DNA of 42,642 bases. It comes from Hyphomicrobiales bacterium. Lineage in GTDB: Bacteria; Pseudomonadota; Alphaproteobacteria; Rhizobiales; JAJFHC01. The position numbers were made by a program, and so were the translations under genes. A model generated the notes under the pieces. The model was not told where the DNA came from. It did no database searches and saw nothing but the letters and a program-made list of their open reading frames with translations. Below, piece by piece: positions 16,646-25,890 of the stretch (the first letter of the stretch is position 1; each line of letters starts with the position of its first letter). Where the stretch lies: assembly GCA_021775835.1 (NCBI GenBank), contig JAJFHC010000032.1, positions 1 to 42,642 on the forward strand, given 5' to 3'.

Positions 16646-18322
16646 ATGTCGGCATTACCGAGTTACGTGCACGGGGCCAGTGACATTACGCTTCTGCCTT
16701 ACACGGTCGGCACTTGCTTCGATCAAACGGCACAGTGTTTCGGCGATCACGATGCTCTCGTCATCCCTTATCAAGACATCGACTGGACTTGGTCCCAACT
16801 TAAGGCCGAAGTGGATGCGTATGCGGCTGGATTTCTGGCGTTGGGTCTGGAGCCGGGCCAGCGCTTGGGCATCTGGGTGCCCAACTGCTGGGAGTGGGTC
16901 GTAACCCAGTTCGCCAGCGCCAAAGCTGGCCTGATCCTGGTCAACATCAATCCGGCATATCGTCTCAGTGAACTGGAGTACGCTCTTGAGAGAACCGGTT
17001 GCAGCGCGCTTATCACGGCACCAAGCCTGAAGTCCAGCAACTACATTGACATGCTTTACGAACTACTGCCGGAACTCTCCAGGGCACAACCGGGCGCGCT
17101 ACAGGATGGGAAATTTCCCGAATTGAACACCGTGATCCGCCTGGGTTCAGAGAAAAGCAACGGCTTTGTCAATTTCCACTCTATTCCCGGCTTGGCGAAA
17201 CTGGAACACTTTGAACGCCTTACTGAGTTGGCGCAGACCCTGCAATTCGACGATCCGATAAACATCCAGTTCACGTCCGGTACTACCGGCGCGCCCAAGG
17301 CGGCGACGCTTACTCACCACAATATCGTCAACAATGCTTACTTCGTCGGCCTACAGATGAAACTGAACGCGGACGACAGGTTGTGCATCCCGGTCCCCAT
17401 GTATCATTGTTTCGGTATGGTGCTGGGAACGTTGTGCTGCGCCTTGCACGGAGCGGCAATGGTATTTGCTGCACCCGGATTTGACGCGCACGAAGTAATC
17501 AAGGTGCTTCAGGACCAACGCTGCACGGTGTTGCACGGCGTTCCCACCATGTTCATCGGCGAGCTCGATCAGGCTGATTTCAAGGACTACGATTTCAGCA
17601 CCCTCCGGACAGGCATTATGGCTGGAGCTCCGTGTCCGGTTGAGTTGATGAAACGGGCCATCAACGAGATGCATCTCAACGAAATCACCATTGCCTACGG
17701 CATGACTGAGACAGGCCCGGTGAGTTTCCAGACGTCGGTCGACGACAGCGAGGAGCGACGCGTCACTACTGTAGGCCGCGTGCTGCCGCATATTGAAATC
17801 AAGATTGTTGATGACGAGGGTCGCATCGTGCCTCGGGGACATTCGGGCGAACTTCTGACACGCGGCTATTGTGTAATGCCTGAGTACTGGCAGGACCCGC
17901 ACAAAACATCAGAAGCGATTGACAAGGCACGCTGGATTGCCAGTGGCGACATCGCAACCCTTGATGACGATGGCTACTGCCAGATTGTCGGTCGGATCAA
18001 GGACATGCTCATTCGTGGTGGCGAGAACATTTTTCCGCGCGAGATCGAGGAGTTCCTCTATCAGCATCCAAAGATCGAGCAGGCTGAAGTAATCGGCGTA
18101 CCGGATGCCAAATACGGTGAGCAGGTATGTGCCTGGATAAAGTTACGAGAAGGCGAAGTCGCGAGCGAAGATGAAGTCATACAGTTCTGCAAAGGCAAAA
18201 TTGCTCATTTCAAAGTCCCGAAGTATGTCAAGTTCGTCGACAGTTTTCCGATGACGGTAACCGGAAAAGTGCAGAAATACATCATGAAGGAAATGATGAA
18301 CACGGAGTTGGAAGGCGCCTGA
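16646..18322 (+). CDS. AMP-forming acyl-CoA synthetase
   Basis: The 558-residue protein belongs to the ANL superfamily. It has the P-loop [18 protein letters not shown] near residue 205, the A5 motif [14 protein letters not shown], the [13 protein letters not shown] region, the hinge [20 protein letters not shown] and the catalytic lysine in [10 protein letters not shown]. It activates a carboxylic acid to its CoA thioester with ATP; overall character suggests medium or long chain fatty acids, but the substrate cannot be read from sequence. Start 16646 (MSALPSY) has GAGG 5 bases upstream; the frame open from 16520 crosses the operator. The antiporter gene follows 190 bp later without its own box. 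Confidence 0.92.
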   Translation: MSALPSYVHGASDITLLPYTVGTCFDQTAQCFGDHDALVIPYQDIDWTWSQLKAEVDAYAAGFLALGLEPGQRLGIWVPNCWEWVVTQFASAKAGLILVNINPAYRLSELEYALERTGCSALITAPSLKSSNYIDMLYELLPELSRAQPGALQDGKFPELNTVIRLGSEKSNGFVNFHSIPGLAKLEHFERLTELAQTLQFDDPINIQFTSGTTGAPKAATLTHHNIVNNAYFVGLQMKLNADDRLCIPVPMYHCFGMVLGTLCCALHGAAMVFAAPGFDAHEVIKVLQDQRCTVLHGVPTMFIGELDQADFKDYDFSTLRTGIMAGAPCPVELMKRAINEMHLNEITIAYGMTETGPVSFQTSVDDSEERRVTTVGRVLPHIEIKIVDDEGRIVPRGHSGELLTRGYCVMPEYWQDPHKTSEAIDKARWIASGDIATLDDDGYCQIVGRIKDMLIRGGENIFPREIEEFLYQHPKIEQAEVIGVPDAKYGEQVCAWIKLREGEVASEDEVIQFCKGKIAHFKVPKYVKFVDSFPMTVTGKVQKYIMKEMMNTELEGA

Positions 18323-18512
18323 CCTCTGCCGAGGTTAGTTCGGGCCGTGCACTCATGAAAGCCGCCCGGTGAGATTGAGCGGGGGTGGTCGTATTGCCCC
18401 TGATTCCAGACTCAATCCCGCTGCACTTTCGACTTTCGGAACGTGTTGAGTTGGTCGGTCATGAAGTAGCGTGTTCTACGCTTCACCGTACGATTGGCAG
18501 TTGGGAGGGGTT

Positions 18513-19748
18513 ATGGAGGTCATCGGCACGGTTCTGATTGTTCTGCTTTTGGCGCGCGTATTCGGTGAACTGGCAGTGCGTCTCGGAGTGCCGTCCTCTG
18601 TTGGAGAAATGTTGGCGGGAATTGCCTTTGTCCTAAGCGCATTTGTTGCGGGCCCCCATCAGCACTTCGTAGGAGACTTGCCGGGGAACGAGGTTTTGCG
18701 TCAGGTTTCCAATCTTGGGATTTTCTTTCTCCTGCTCATGACCGGGGTAGAGATGCAAATTTCTGACATGGTTCATGATGCACGAAAATCCTCCGTCGTC
18801 GCTCTCGGCGGTATGATTCTGCCGATGGCAGTCGGTGTCGCGCTTGGTTTTGCCTTCCTCTCCGATAGCCCCTTGCGGCCGGCACAGTCGATTCTGATCG
18901 GCGTCGCCATCTCAATTACGGCAATTGCGGCATCGGCAAAGATTCTCCAAGAATTTGACATGCTCAAATCGGAAACTGGGAGAGTTTTGATCGGTGCGGC
19001 TCTGTTTGACGACATACTCGGTCTGTTTCTGTTGGCGCTGCTAAGCTCTATGATCGAGACCGGTACGCTGCCCGGCGCTTACGCGTTTGCTGTGTTACTT
19101 GCAAAAGTCCTCGTTTTCTTCGTTGTTACCGGGTTGCTCGGTGTTCACGTATATCCACATATCAGCAAACGTATTCAGGAGATGCAGGCGGTCGCCATCG
19201 ACTTCAGTGCGTTGATCGTTGTCGCGCTGGCTTACGGGCTTTTGGCTGAACTGCTTGGTATGCACTGGGCCGTCGGAGCCTTTATGGCCGGATTGTTTTT
19301 TGAAGGCTCACGCGTAGGCTCAATACCGTACGAAGACATGCGGCTGATTCTCAACGCGCTGACCGCAGGTGTGCTTGGGCCGCTTTTCTTTGCCTGGATA
19401 GGGTTGCAGGCCGACCTGACCGCGCTGGTTGAAATTCCGGCGTTTGTTGTAATCCTTGCCCTGGCGGGTTTTGTTGCAAAAGCCGTCGGCGGGAATGTGG
19501 GAGCACGATCCATTGGATATCCCGCCAACCAAGCTGCAATCATTGGTGTTGGGCTTGCTCCGCGCGGCGAGATAATGATCGTGGTTGTAACCATTGCACT
19601 TGAGGCTGGGTTGATCGGCGATGGTTCGTCAGATCCTATTGCGCGCAATTTGTTTTCAGCACTGATCTTGATGGCTCTCGTGAACACGGCGCTGGCACCG
19701 CTCGTCTTGCGTTACCTGCTCAACCGACCTGATACTGGGGGGCGGTAG
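18513..19748 (+). CDS. CPA2-type cation/proton antiporter
   Basis: The 411-residue membrane protein has about 12-13 helices and the Na+/H+ exchanger fold: ELAVRLGVPSSVGEMLAGI in the first helices, and the ion-binding pair in AALFDDILGLFLLALL, where two adjacent Asp residues match electrogenic NapA-like antiporters. LAPRGEIMIVV near residue 360 is also typical. No C-terminal TrkA-N domain is present, so it is not a full Kef potassium channel. It would exchange Na+ or K+ for H+. Start 18513 is chosen for the strong GGGAGGGG 3 bases before; GTG 18471 is less likely. Confidence 0.88.
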   Translation: MEVIGTVLIVLLLARVFGELAVRLGVPSSVGEMLAGIAFVLSAFVAGPHQHFVGDLPGNEVLRQVSNLGIFFLLLMTGVEMQISDMVHDARKSSVVALGGMILPMAVGVALGFAFLSDSPLRPAQSILIGVAISITAIAASAKILQEFDMLKSETGRVLIGAALFDDILGLFLLALLSSMIETGTLPGAYAFAVLLAKVLVFFVVTGLLGVHVYPHISKRIQEMQAVAIDFSALIVVALAYGLLAELLGMHWAVGAFMAGLFFEGSRVGSIPYEDMRLILNALTAGVLGPLFFAWIGLQADLTALVEIPAFVVILALAGFVAKAVGGNVGARSIGYPANQAAIIGVGLAPRGEIMIVVVTIALEAGLIGDGSSDPIARNLFSALILMALVNTALAPLVLRYLLNRPDTGGR

Positions 19749-20010
19749 TCGAGCACAAAATTCCTTCCTCACCAATAATCGAAATTTCAGTGTAAGAACT
19801 AAGGTCAGGCAAACCACGGATTGCGCCCAAGCGGTTTAAAGATTCCCTACGATTTCAACCTCAGAACGATGCCCACATGTCTGTTGGGGAACAGGATTCG
19901 TCGTAATTTACTGGCCATGTTTACAAGGAAAGGCTGCTTACCGACAGATGCTACACGTCGGCAATCCGCCTACGGCGCGGTACTCATGAGACATTATCCT
20001 GGCGGGCCAC

Positions 20011-21117
20011 TCATGCCCAGCGACGCAATTCCATAGCTGTTCGAACTCGTTGCTGGGCCATATCTTCAGCCGCTTTTCGCGGCGTGACGTTGCCATTCCG
20101 GGAATTCGACAGGACCGTGTGCGTGTTGCGTCTGATTTTTTCCTCGATGGTTTCCAGTGCCTGGCGTTCGCCGCCGCCGTGATATTCAACCGACGCGCAA
20201 ATCACCCCGCCTGCATTGGCGATGAAATCGGGAACATTGAGAATGCCGCGCTCGTGCATGATTTTCTCAGCGTCCGCTGTTGCCGGAATGTTGGCCCCCT
20301 GAACCACGAGCCGTGCCTTTAATTCGATTACGTTGGCTGCCGTCAGAACATCGGGCCGAGCGGCCGGTATCCAGATGTCGCAATCGACGCCCCTAATCGC
20401 GTCCTGCACTGAATGGTCTCCAGTTCCGAAGGCTGCAACCGGTTCGCCTCGATGTTTCAGCTCGGCGAGTTTTTCCACATCAATCCCCGCTGCATTGTAA
20501 ACCGTGCCGGTTGAATCCGCCGCGGCTACGAGTTTTGCTCCCCTGGCCGCCAGAAATCGCGCTGCATGCGCGCCGACAGCGCCGAAACCCTGAACGGCAA
20601 TCCTGGCGCCTTCGATCTTGACGTCACAGAACTCCTCGGCAACTTCTGCCGCAACGGCCACACCCAGCCCTGTGGCTCCGATCTCATCGAGCGGGATGCC
20701 GCCGATCTCCCGTGGCAGTCCCACGGCACGACCAGTCTCGTCATGAACCCAGGCCATGGCTTGCTCGTTTGTTCCCATGTCGGGGCCGGGGATGTATTCC
20801 TTCAGATCTTCGATGGCTGACGCGAAGGTCCGCATCAGGCGTTGTTTGTCGTCGCCCGGCATTCTGGGGTCAGCGAAGATGACCGACTTTGCCCCGCCAT
20901 GGGGCAGTCCGGCGGCAGCATTCTTGAAGGTCATGGCCCGGGCCAGACGTGCGCATTCTTCAACCGACACATCGGGTGCCATCCTGGTGCCGCCTATTGC
21001 CGGTCCGCAGGCAACATTGTCTACAATGACGATGGCCTTCAAACCTGAAGCCCGACGGTTGATGTGGATGATCTTGTAAGGACCCCATTCATCAGGAAGT
21101 TCAAACAAGGTGCTCAT
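20011..21117 (-). CDS. Leu/Val/Phe-type amino-acid dehydrogenase
   Basis: The 368-residue protein is of the Glu/Leu/Phe/Val dehydrogenase family: GPAIGGTRMAP, catalytic lysine regions in TFKNAAAGLPHGGAKSVIF, PGPDMGTNEQAMAW, and the NAD-binding VQGFGAVGAHAARFL. Length and the GLPHGGAK motif fit leucine/valine dehydrogenases rather than the longer glutamate enzymes. It would deaminate branched-chain amino acids to 2-oxoacids with NAD+. Its start overlaps the E2 stop by 4 bp, so it is the last gene of an operon whose other members oxidise exactly such oxoacids. That context favours Leu/Val over Phe. Confidence 0.9.
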   Translation of the reverse strand: MSTLFELPDEWGPYKIIHINRRASGLKAIVIVDNVACGPAIGGTRMAPDVSVEECARLARAMTFKNAAAGLPHGGAKSVIFADPRMPGDDKQRLMRTFASAIEDLKEYIPGPDMGTNEQAMAWVHDETGRAVGLPREIGGIPLDEIGATGLGVAVAAEVAEEFCDVKIEGARIAVQGFGAVGAHAARFLAARGAKLVAAADSTGTVYNAAGIDVEKLAELKHRGEPVAAFGTGDHSVQDAIRGVDCDIWIPAARPDVLTAANVIELKARLVVQGANIPATADAEKIMHERGILNVPDFIANAGGVICASVEYHGGGERQALETIEEKIRRNTHTVLSNSRNGNVTPRKAAEDMAQQRVRTAMELRRWA

Positions 21118-22193
21118 GGCTGACCGCCTTCCTCTTTCGCCTCAAGTGAACCGATGACTGCCGCCAGAAACCGAGCCGCCTCGCCGCCGGTGACAACCCT
21201 GTGATCGAAGGTCAGGGACAAGGGCAGCATTTGATGTGCCTTTGCCTCTCCCTGCTCCAGCACCACCTTAAGTGTGATCCTTCCGGCACCAAGTATGGCG
21301 ACCTGCGGTGGAACAATGACCAGGGCGGCATGCTGACCCGCGATCATGCCAAAATTCGAAAGCGTGAACGTCTGGCCGCTTAGCTCCTCCGGTGGAATGG
21401 CGCGGCTTTTTACATCGACACGCAACTTTTGCAGTCCATTGCGCAAATCCGCGTCGCTGCGCGATACGGTGTTGCGGAGCACGGGGGCGAACAGTCCTTC
21501 CGGGGTATCTATCGCCAGGCCCAGATGGATTTCCCGGTGTATCCAGCGCTCACGATCTTCGGGATGATACCATGCGTTCAGACCGGGCTCGGTCTTGATG
21601 CCGGCCTCGATCGCCCGTACCAGTCGGATGGTGATATCCGCTTCGTCGGGCCAGTGATCTATATCGGCCTCGTCGGTCACCGTGGCGGGCACGATCTCGG
21701 CACCCGCTTTCGTCATCGATTGTGCCATCGCACGCCGCACACCAACGAGGCGCTCGACGGCGATCCCGTCCATGACTGAACTCGCGGCTTGTTCGACGTC
21801 GCCCGCTGTAACACTTCCGGCAGGCCCTGTGCCTTCAAGCGACGTAATGTCGATGCCAAGTTTTCCTGCCAGTCGGCGGACCGCAGGAGCGGCCGTTACA
21901 TTGCGATCAGCCGTATCTACTGGCAGCTCCCCGACGATGGCACCGGGGTCTTGGCGCGCTGTGTCGTCAAATTCAACCAAAGCGGCGCCAATTTCTACAA
22001 TGTCGCCCGCGTCGCCAAAGATCTTGGAGATATTGCCTGATTGCGGTGAAGGGATTTCTACCACCGCCTTCGCCGTTTCAACCGAGACCAAGGGCTGGTC
22101 CGCAACTACATGATCGCCAGGCGACACATGCCAGGACACAATTTCGGCGTCCTGCAGTCCTTCACCCAGGTCTGGCAGGTTGAATGTGGTCAT
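21114..22193 (-). CDS. 2-oxoacid dehydrogenase E2 (dihydrolipoyl acyltransferase)
   Basis: The 359-residue protein has one N-terminal lipoyl domain (LPDLGEGLQDAEIVSWHV; lipoyl lysine in SVETAKAVVEI), a peripheral-subunit-binding domain near residue 105 (VRRLAGKLGIDITSLEGTG) and a C-terminal acyltransferase domain. The catalytic motif reads FDHRVVTGGEAARF: the His is kept but the usual Asp of HxxxDG is Thr. It passes acyl groups from E1 to CoA. Its ATG overlaps the E1-beta stop by 4 bp. At 359 residues it is shorter than typical 400-450-residue E2 chains, mainly in the linkers. Confidence 0.9.
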   Translation of the reverse strand: MTTFNLPDLGEGLQDAEIVSWHVSPGDHVVADQPLVSVETAKAVVEIPSPQSGNISKIFGDAGDIVEIGAALVEFDDTARQDPGAIVGELPVDTADRNVTAAPAVRRLAGKLGIDITSLEGTGPAGSVTAGDVEQAASSVMDGIAVERLVGVRRAMAQSMTKAGAEIVPATVTDEADIDHWPDEADITIRLVRAIEAGIKTEPGLNAWYHPEDRERWIHREIHLGLAIDTPEGLFAPVLRNTVSRSDADLRNGLQKLRVDVKSRAIPPEELSGQTFTLSNFGMIAGQHAALVIVPPQVAILGAGRITLKVVLEQGEAKAHQMLPLSLTFDHRVVTGGEAARFLAAVIGSLEAKEEGGQP

Positions 22194-23170
22194 GTGTACT
22201 CCATCAGTTCAGTGCCGGCGGTGGTGATTGTCGCCGCATCGGGGATGAATGCGTTCTCAAGCCGGGCGAGGGGGACTACCGTGTCATGGCCGGTGATGCG
22301 CTTAATGGGAGCCAACAGGGACATCAGACCCAGCTCGGCTATCGTTGCTGCAATCTCGGCCCCAAATCCCCCGGTACGAACGGCTTCATGGACGATGATG
22401 CAACGCCCGGTCTGCCTGATCGACATAAGGATTTCAGTGGGATCGAACGGGCTCAGCGTGGCCAAATCAATGACTTGTGCCTCGATGCCTGCGGATGCGA
22501 GTTGTTCCGCCGCCTGGAGGGTTTCAACCGTCATGGCGCCCCAGGTGACCAGCGTGATATCCGTGCCTTTGCGCAGGATGAAGGCGGTGTCGAGCGGTAC
22601 CGTTTCGCCATTGTCTTCCACCATTTCGCTGCCGGCGCGATAGAGCCGTTTGGGTTCAAGAAAGACCACAGGATCGGGATCCTCGATCGCTGCCAACAGA
22701 AGGCCGTAGGCCTTGCGCGGTGATGACGGAACTACGACCCGGAGACCGGGGATATGTGCAAACATCGCCTCATTGCTTTCAGAGTGATGCTCAGGGGCAT
22801 GAACGCCGGCACCGAAGGGCGCGCGCATCACCATTGGACACGACAGTCGCCCACGGGTCCGGTTGCGCAGGCGGGATGCGTGACATTCGATCTGGTCAAT
22901 GGCCGGGTAGATGAAGCCCATGAACTGTATCTCGGCGACCGGCCTGAGACCGGAGGCGGCCATCCCGACGGACATGCCGGCGATCAGACCTTCCGACAGG
23001 GGAGTGTCCAATACCCGTTCAGACCCAAATCGCTCATACAGTCCGTCTGTCGCTCGAAACACGCCACCATTCGCACCGACATCTTCGCCCAGAATCACAA
23101 CCCGTTGATCGTTTTCGAGTGCACGTGCAAGGGCCAGATTGATCGCCTGGACAAGATTGACTTCAGGCAT
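22190..23170 (-). CDS. Branched-chain 2-oxoacid dehydrogenase E1 beta
   Basis: The 326-residue protein opens MPEVNLVQAINLALARAL and has VVILGEDVGANGGVFRATDG, DTPLSEGLIAGMSVGMA, the potassium-loop-like region near QIECHASRLRNRT, and RAPFGAGVHAPEHHSE, all typical of E1 beta chains of pyruvate or branched-chain oxoacid dehydrogenases. It forms the alpha2-beta2 thiamine-diphosphate E1 with the preceding gene. Start 23170 overlaps the E1-alpha stop by 8 bp; the longer frame to 23200 would overlap more. Linkage to a Leu/Val dehydrogenase points to branched-chain substrates rather than pyruvate. Confidence 0.92.
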   Translation of the reverse strand: MPEVNLVQAINLALARALENDQRVVILGEDVGANGGVFRATDGLYERFGSERVLDTPLSEGLIAGMSVGMAASGLRPVAEIQFMGFIYPAIDQIECHASRLRNRTRGRLSCPMVMRAPFGAGVHAPEHHSESNEAMFAHIPGLRVVVPSSPRKAYGLLLAAIEDPDPVVFLEPKRLYRAGSEMVEDNGETVPLDTAFILRKGTDITLVTWGAMTVETLQAAEQLASAGIEAQVIDLATLSPFDPTEILMSIRQTGRCIIVHEAVRTGGFGAEIAATIAELGLMSLLAPIKRITGHDTVVPLARLENAFIPDAATITTAGTELMEYT

Positions 23171-24239
23171 GATCCGCGCCCCGGGAGACAATCGCCTCAC
23201 GCTGCGACTGTAGTGCGGGCGGAAGCGCGGAAAATAGATGATCGATCATGCTGGCTGCATCCTGCGGTGGTGTTCCCAGGTATGTCCTGGCCGCTTCTTC
23301 GACCTGAGCCGCGATTTCGGACCGCAGGGTTTCTTCGTCATCGTGACTCAAGGCGCCATTGGCCTGGAGGTATGCCCTAAGTCGACGTATTGGCTCTTGC
23401 GCCCAGTGTTCGGAAACCTCTTCATCGTCACGGTATCGCCCGGCATCGTCCGCAGTTGTGTGATCGCTCAGGCGGTAGGTTACGGCTTCGATCAGGGTGG
23501 GCCCTGCGTCGTCTCTGGCACGATCCAGTGCTTCTGAGACCACTTGACGGACCGCCACGACATCGTTGCCGTCGACCTGGATTCCCGAGATACCGGCGGC
23601 GATTGCCTTATGTGCCAGTGTCTTTGCTGCGGTTTGTTTCGAGCGCGGGACAGAAATTGCCCACTGGTTGTTGTTTATGACAAACACTACAGGCAGTCGC
23701 CAAAGGCCCGCCGCATTGATGGCTTCGTAGAAGTCGCCCTTGGAGGTCGCGCCGTCTCCGGCGATTGCTATGGCGGCATTGTCGCCATTTGCTTGTTTCA
23801 GGGCCATGCCTACTCCCACTGCATGGGGGAAGTGGGTTGCAACAGGCACACAGATCGGAAAATCCGATTCGGCGTCGGCAAAATCACTGCCGCGCTCATC
23901 TCCGCCCCAGTAAAGCAGCAACTCCACCATGCTGACGCCGCGCCACAGCATCGCGGATTGCTCGCGAAATGAAGGCAGGAAGACATCGTCGTCACGCATT
24001 GCGGCGGCAACACCGACACCGACGGCTTCCTGTCCGAGGGAAGAGGCGTATGTGCCCAGGCGGCCGGTGCGTTGGAGAGCCACGGCCTTTTCGTCAAAAG
24101 TCCTGGTCGATAACATGGCACGGTAGAGTATGGATAGTTCGTTCAGGTCATGCGCAAACCCGGGCAATGTTTCCACTACAGTGCCCGTTTCATCGATGAA
24201 ACGTATGAATGACACCTCGTAACCCTTGCTGTCGGTCAT
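23163..24239 (-). CDS. Branched-chain 2-oxoacid dehydrogenase E1 alpha
   Basis: The 358-residue protein carries the thiamine-diphosphate motif GDGATSKGDFYEAINAAGLW followed by INNNQWAISVPRSKQ, with the phosphorylation-loop-like segment YRLSDHTTADDAGRYR. The wording LGTYASSLGQEAVGVG and FPHAVGVGMALK fits branched-chain oxoacid E1 alpha. It decarboxylates the oxoacid and hands the acyl group to E2. Start 24239 follows GAGGAAATGAGCA. It lies 52 bp after a 77-residue gene that begins the operon and carries the operator. Confidence 0.92.
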   Translation of the reverse strand: MTDSKGYEVSFIRFIDETGTVVETLPGFAHDLNELSILYRAMLSTRTFDEKAVALQRTGRLGTYASSLGQEAVGVGVAAAMRDDDVFLPSFREQSAMLWRGVSMVELLLYWGGDERGSDFADAESDFPICVPVATHFPHAVGVGMALKQANGDNAAIAIAGDGATSKGDFYEAINAAGLWRLPVVFVINNNQWAISVPRSKQTAAKTLAHKAIAAGISGIQVDGNDVVAVRQVVSEALDRARDDAGPTLIEAVTYRLSDHTTADDAGRYRDDEEVSEHWAQEPIRRLRAYLQANGALSHDDEETLRSEIAAQVEEAARTYLGTPPQDAASMIDHLFSALPPALQSQREAIVSRGADHA

Positions 24240-24291
24240 TGCTCATTTCCTCGCTCACATGGTTGAAAAATTTCGGTTGCCACCCACGCCC

Positions 24292-24525
24292 TTACAGTTC
24301 TTCGTCCCTTGCTGTCTCGTTGCGGTTGAGAATGTCGCGCAGTTGCTCCACGATGCGGTTCGGCGCATGGTGGCGAAGCTCTGCCATGTAATCGTCGCCG
24401 TAGAGCCACTCGAACGCTTCAATGAGTTCGTTCTCGCTGGCATTGGTCTTGAGTATTTCAACGATGCGACCTTGGTCCAGCGGCCCAACCACCCTCTGGA
24501 TTGTTTCAACCGTCAATTTGCTCAT
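24292..24525 (-). CDS. Small hypothetical protein (77 aa), first gene of the oxoacid operon
   Basis: From ATG 24525 the product opens MSKLTVETIQRVVGPLDQGR, a helical, acidic, cytoplasmic protein with no membrane span (IVEILKTNASENELIEAFEW, HHAPNRIVEQLRDILNRNET). I do not recognise it. GGAG stands 8-9 bases ahead, and the start is 80 bp from the FNR-type box, against a longer frame to 24657 that crosses it. Its position as first gene before E1 alpha suggests a regulatory or accessory role in that complex, but nothing in the sequence proves it. Confidence 0.7.
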   Translation of the reverse strand: MSKLTVETIQRVVGPLDQGRIVEILKTNASENELIEAFEWLYGDDYMAELRHHAPNRIVEQLRDILNRNETARDEEL

Positions 24526-24598
24526 CGCAAATTCTCCTGTGCGTTCAAGGCAACTGTCTCTTGCGGCATACACTCGCACGCCTGACGCCGATGTTGCG

Positions 24599-24612
24599 TT
24601 GACGTGGGTCAA
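24599..24612. promoter_or_regulatory. FNR/FixK-type operator, divergent oxoacid operon / SAM synthetase
   Basis: TTGACGTGGGTCAA, perfect match and identical to 11831-11844. It is centred 80 bp from the leftward start (24525) and 70 bp from the rightward one (24675), so it can serve both. Confidence 0.75.
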
Positions 24613-24674
24613 TGCCACCACACTGGCGTTCTGGTGAACTCTTGCGACCACAAACAATCAATGTCGCAATTCCC

Positions 24675-25874
24675 ATGATCGAAGATCTCGTTTTGAGAAC
24701 CCAACCGGTTTCGCCACTGCCTGTTGAAATTGTTGAACGCAAGGGCATTGGACATCCCGATACGATTTGCGATGCGCTCGCGGAGACTTTTTCCCGCAAC
24801 CTCTGCCGGTGGTATCTCGAGAACACTGGTAGGATCCTGCATCATAATGTGGACAAAGCGCTGTTGCGTGGTGGTCAGGCGACAGCTTCCTTTGGCGGCG
24901 GCGAGGTGAGTGCCCCAATAGACATCTATCTGTCAGGAACGGCGATAACGAGAGTAGGCGATCGTGACGTTCCAATCGAAGCCCTGGCTGTCGAAGGGTC
25001 AAGAAAATGGCTGAAGCGGCACGTACCTGCGCTTGACGTGGAAAGGCACGTGCGCATCCACTGCCTGGTCCGGCAGGGCTCAAAAGATCTGACGGGTTTG
25101 TTTGAACGCGGCGACGTAAACGAGACACCAATGGCGAATGATACGTCTTTTGGCGTCGGCTACGCACCGGACACTGCTCTTGAAAAGGCAGCCTTGGATG
25201 CTGGACGTTTCCTCGACGATACAACCAGAACGTCACAGCACCCGGCATGGGGTGCGGACACCAAAATCATGGCGATCCGACGGAATGAGAACATCGAAGC
25301 TACAGTTGCTTGTGCCATGGTTGCTGCGCATGTGACGGATGCGGCGGCCTACCAAAAAGAGTGCCTAAATGTGAAGTCGGACATTTCAGAAGTGTTCCGC
25401 CGCTACGGCTTCATAGGTCCGGACGTTACCGTCAACGCAGCAGACGATCCCGGGAATGAAGATTATTACCTGACAGTGTCCGGCACGTCTGCCGAAGCTG
25501 GCGATGATGGGGAGGTCGGTAGAGGCAATCGAGCCAGCGGGCTCATAACGCCGTACCGTGCAATGAGCCTCGAGGCGGTGTGCGGCAAGAACCCCGTAAA
25601 CCATGTGGGCAAGCTCTACAACGTTGCGGCCCGGAACATTGCCCAAAAGATAGTGGAAGAGTGCGCCACGATCGAGTCCGCACAGTGTTGCCTCGTCAGT
25701 CGGATCGGTTGCCCGATAACCAATCCTGCTATCGCCGATGTGGCGATTTCGACCTGCGATGCCGCCCCATCTGACCAACACCATGTTGCTGTAACGGACA
25801 TTGTCCACAGCGAGTTGTCCCGCCTGCCCAAGCAATGGGAGAAATTCATGTGCGGTGAAATCCAACTTTACTGA
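24675..25874 (+). CDS. Archaeal-type S-adenosylmethionine synthetase
   Basis: The 399-residue protein matches the archaeal-type methionine adenosyltransferase family, not the usual bacterial Met[22 protein letters not shown] at residues 17-37, [66 protein letters not shown] and [13 protein letters not shown]. It makes SAM from methionine and ATP. Archaeal-type enzymes are scattered in bacteria and usually coexist with metK, which should lie elsewhere. Start 24675 (MIEDLVLR) is preferred because the frame open from 24612 touches the operator. The HPF-CSD gene follows 16 bp later. A SAM-using methyltransferase gene is next downstream. Confidence 0.9.
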   Translation: MIEDLVLRTQPVSPLPVEIVERKGIGHPDTICDALAETFSRNLCRWYLENTGRILHHNVDKALLRGGQATASFGGGEVSAPIDIYLSGTAITRVGDRDVPIEALAVEGSRKWLKRHVPALDVERHVRIHCLVRQGSKDLTGLFERGDVNETPMANDTSFGVGYAPDTALEKAALDAGRFLDDTTRTSQHPAWGADTKIMAIRRNENIEATVACAMVAAHVTDAAAYQKECLNVKSDISEVFRRYGFIGPDVTVNAADDPGNEDYYLTVSGTSAEAGDDGEVGRGNRASGLITPYRAMSLEAVCGKNPVNHVGKLYNVAARNIAQKIVEECATIESAQCCLVSRIGCPITNPAIADVAISTCDAAPSDQHHVAVTDIVHSELSRLPKQWEKFMCGEIQLY

Positions 25875-25890
25875 ACTCAGGAGTGAAATC

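Noticed and set aside
18360..18420. Possible hairpin before the antiporter gene
   Set aside because: The arms pair only partly and no T-run follows, so I would not call a terminator.
24658..25248. 196-codon antisense frame across the SAM synthetase
   Set aside because: Shadow of a clearly coding gene; no family features.
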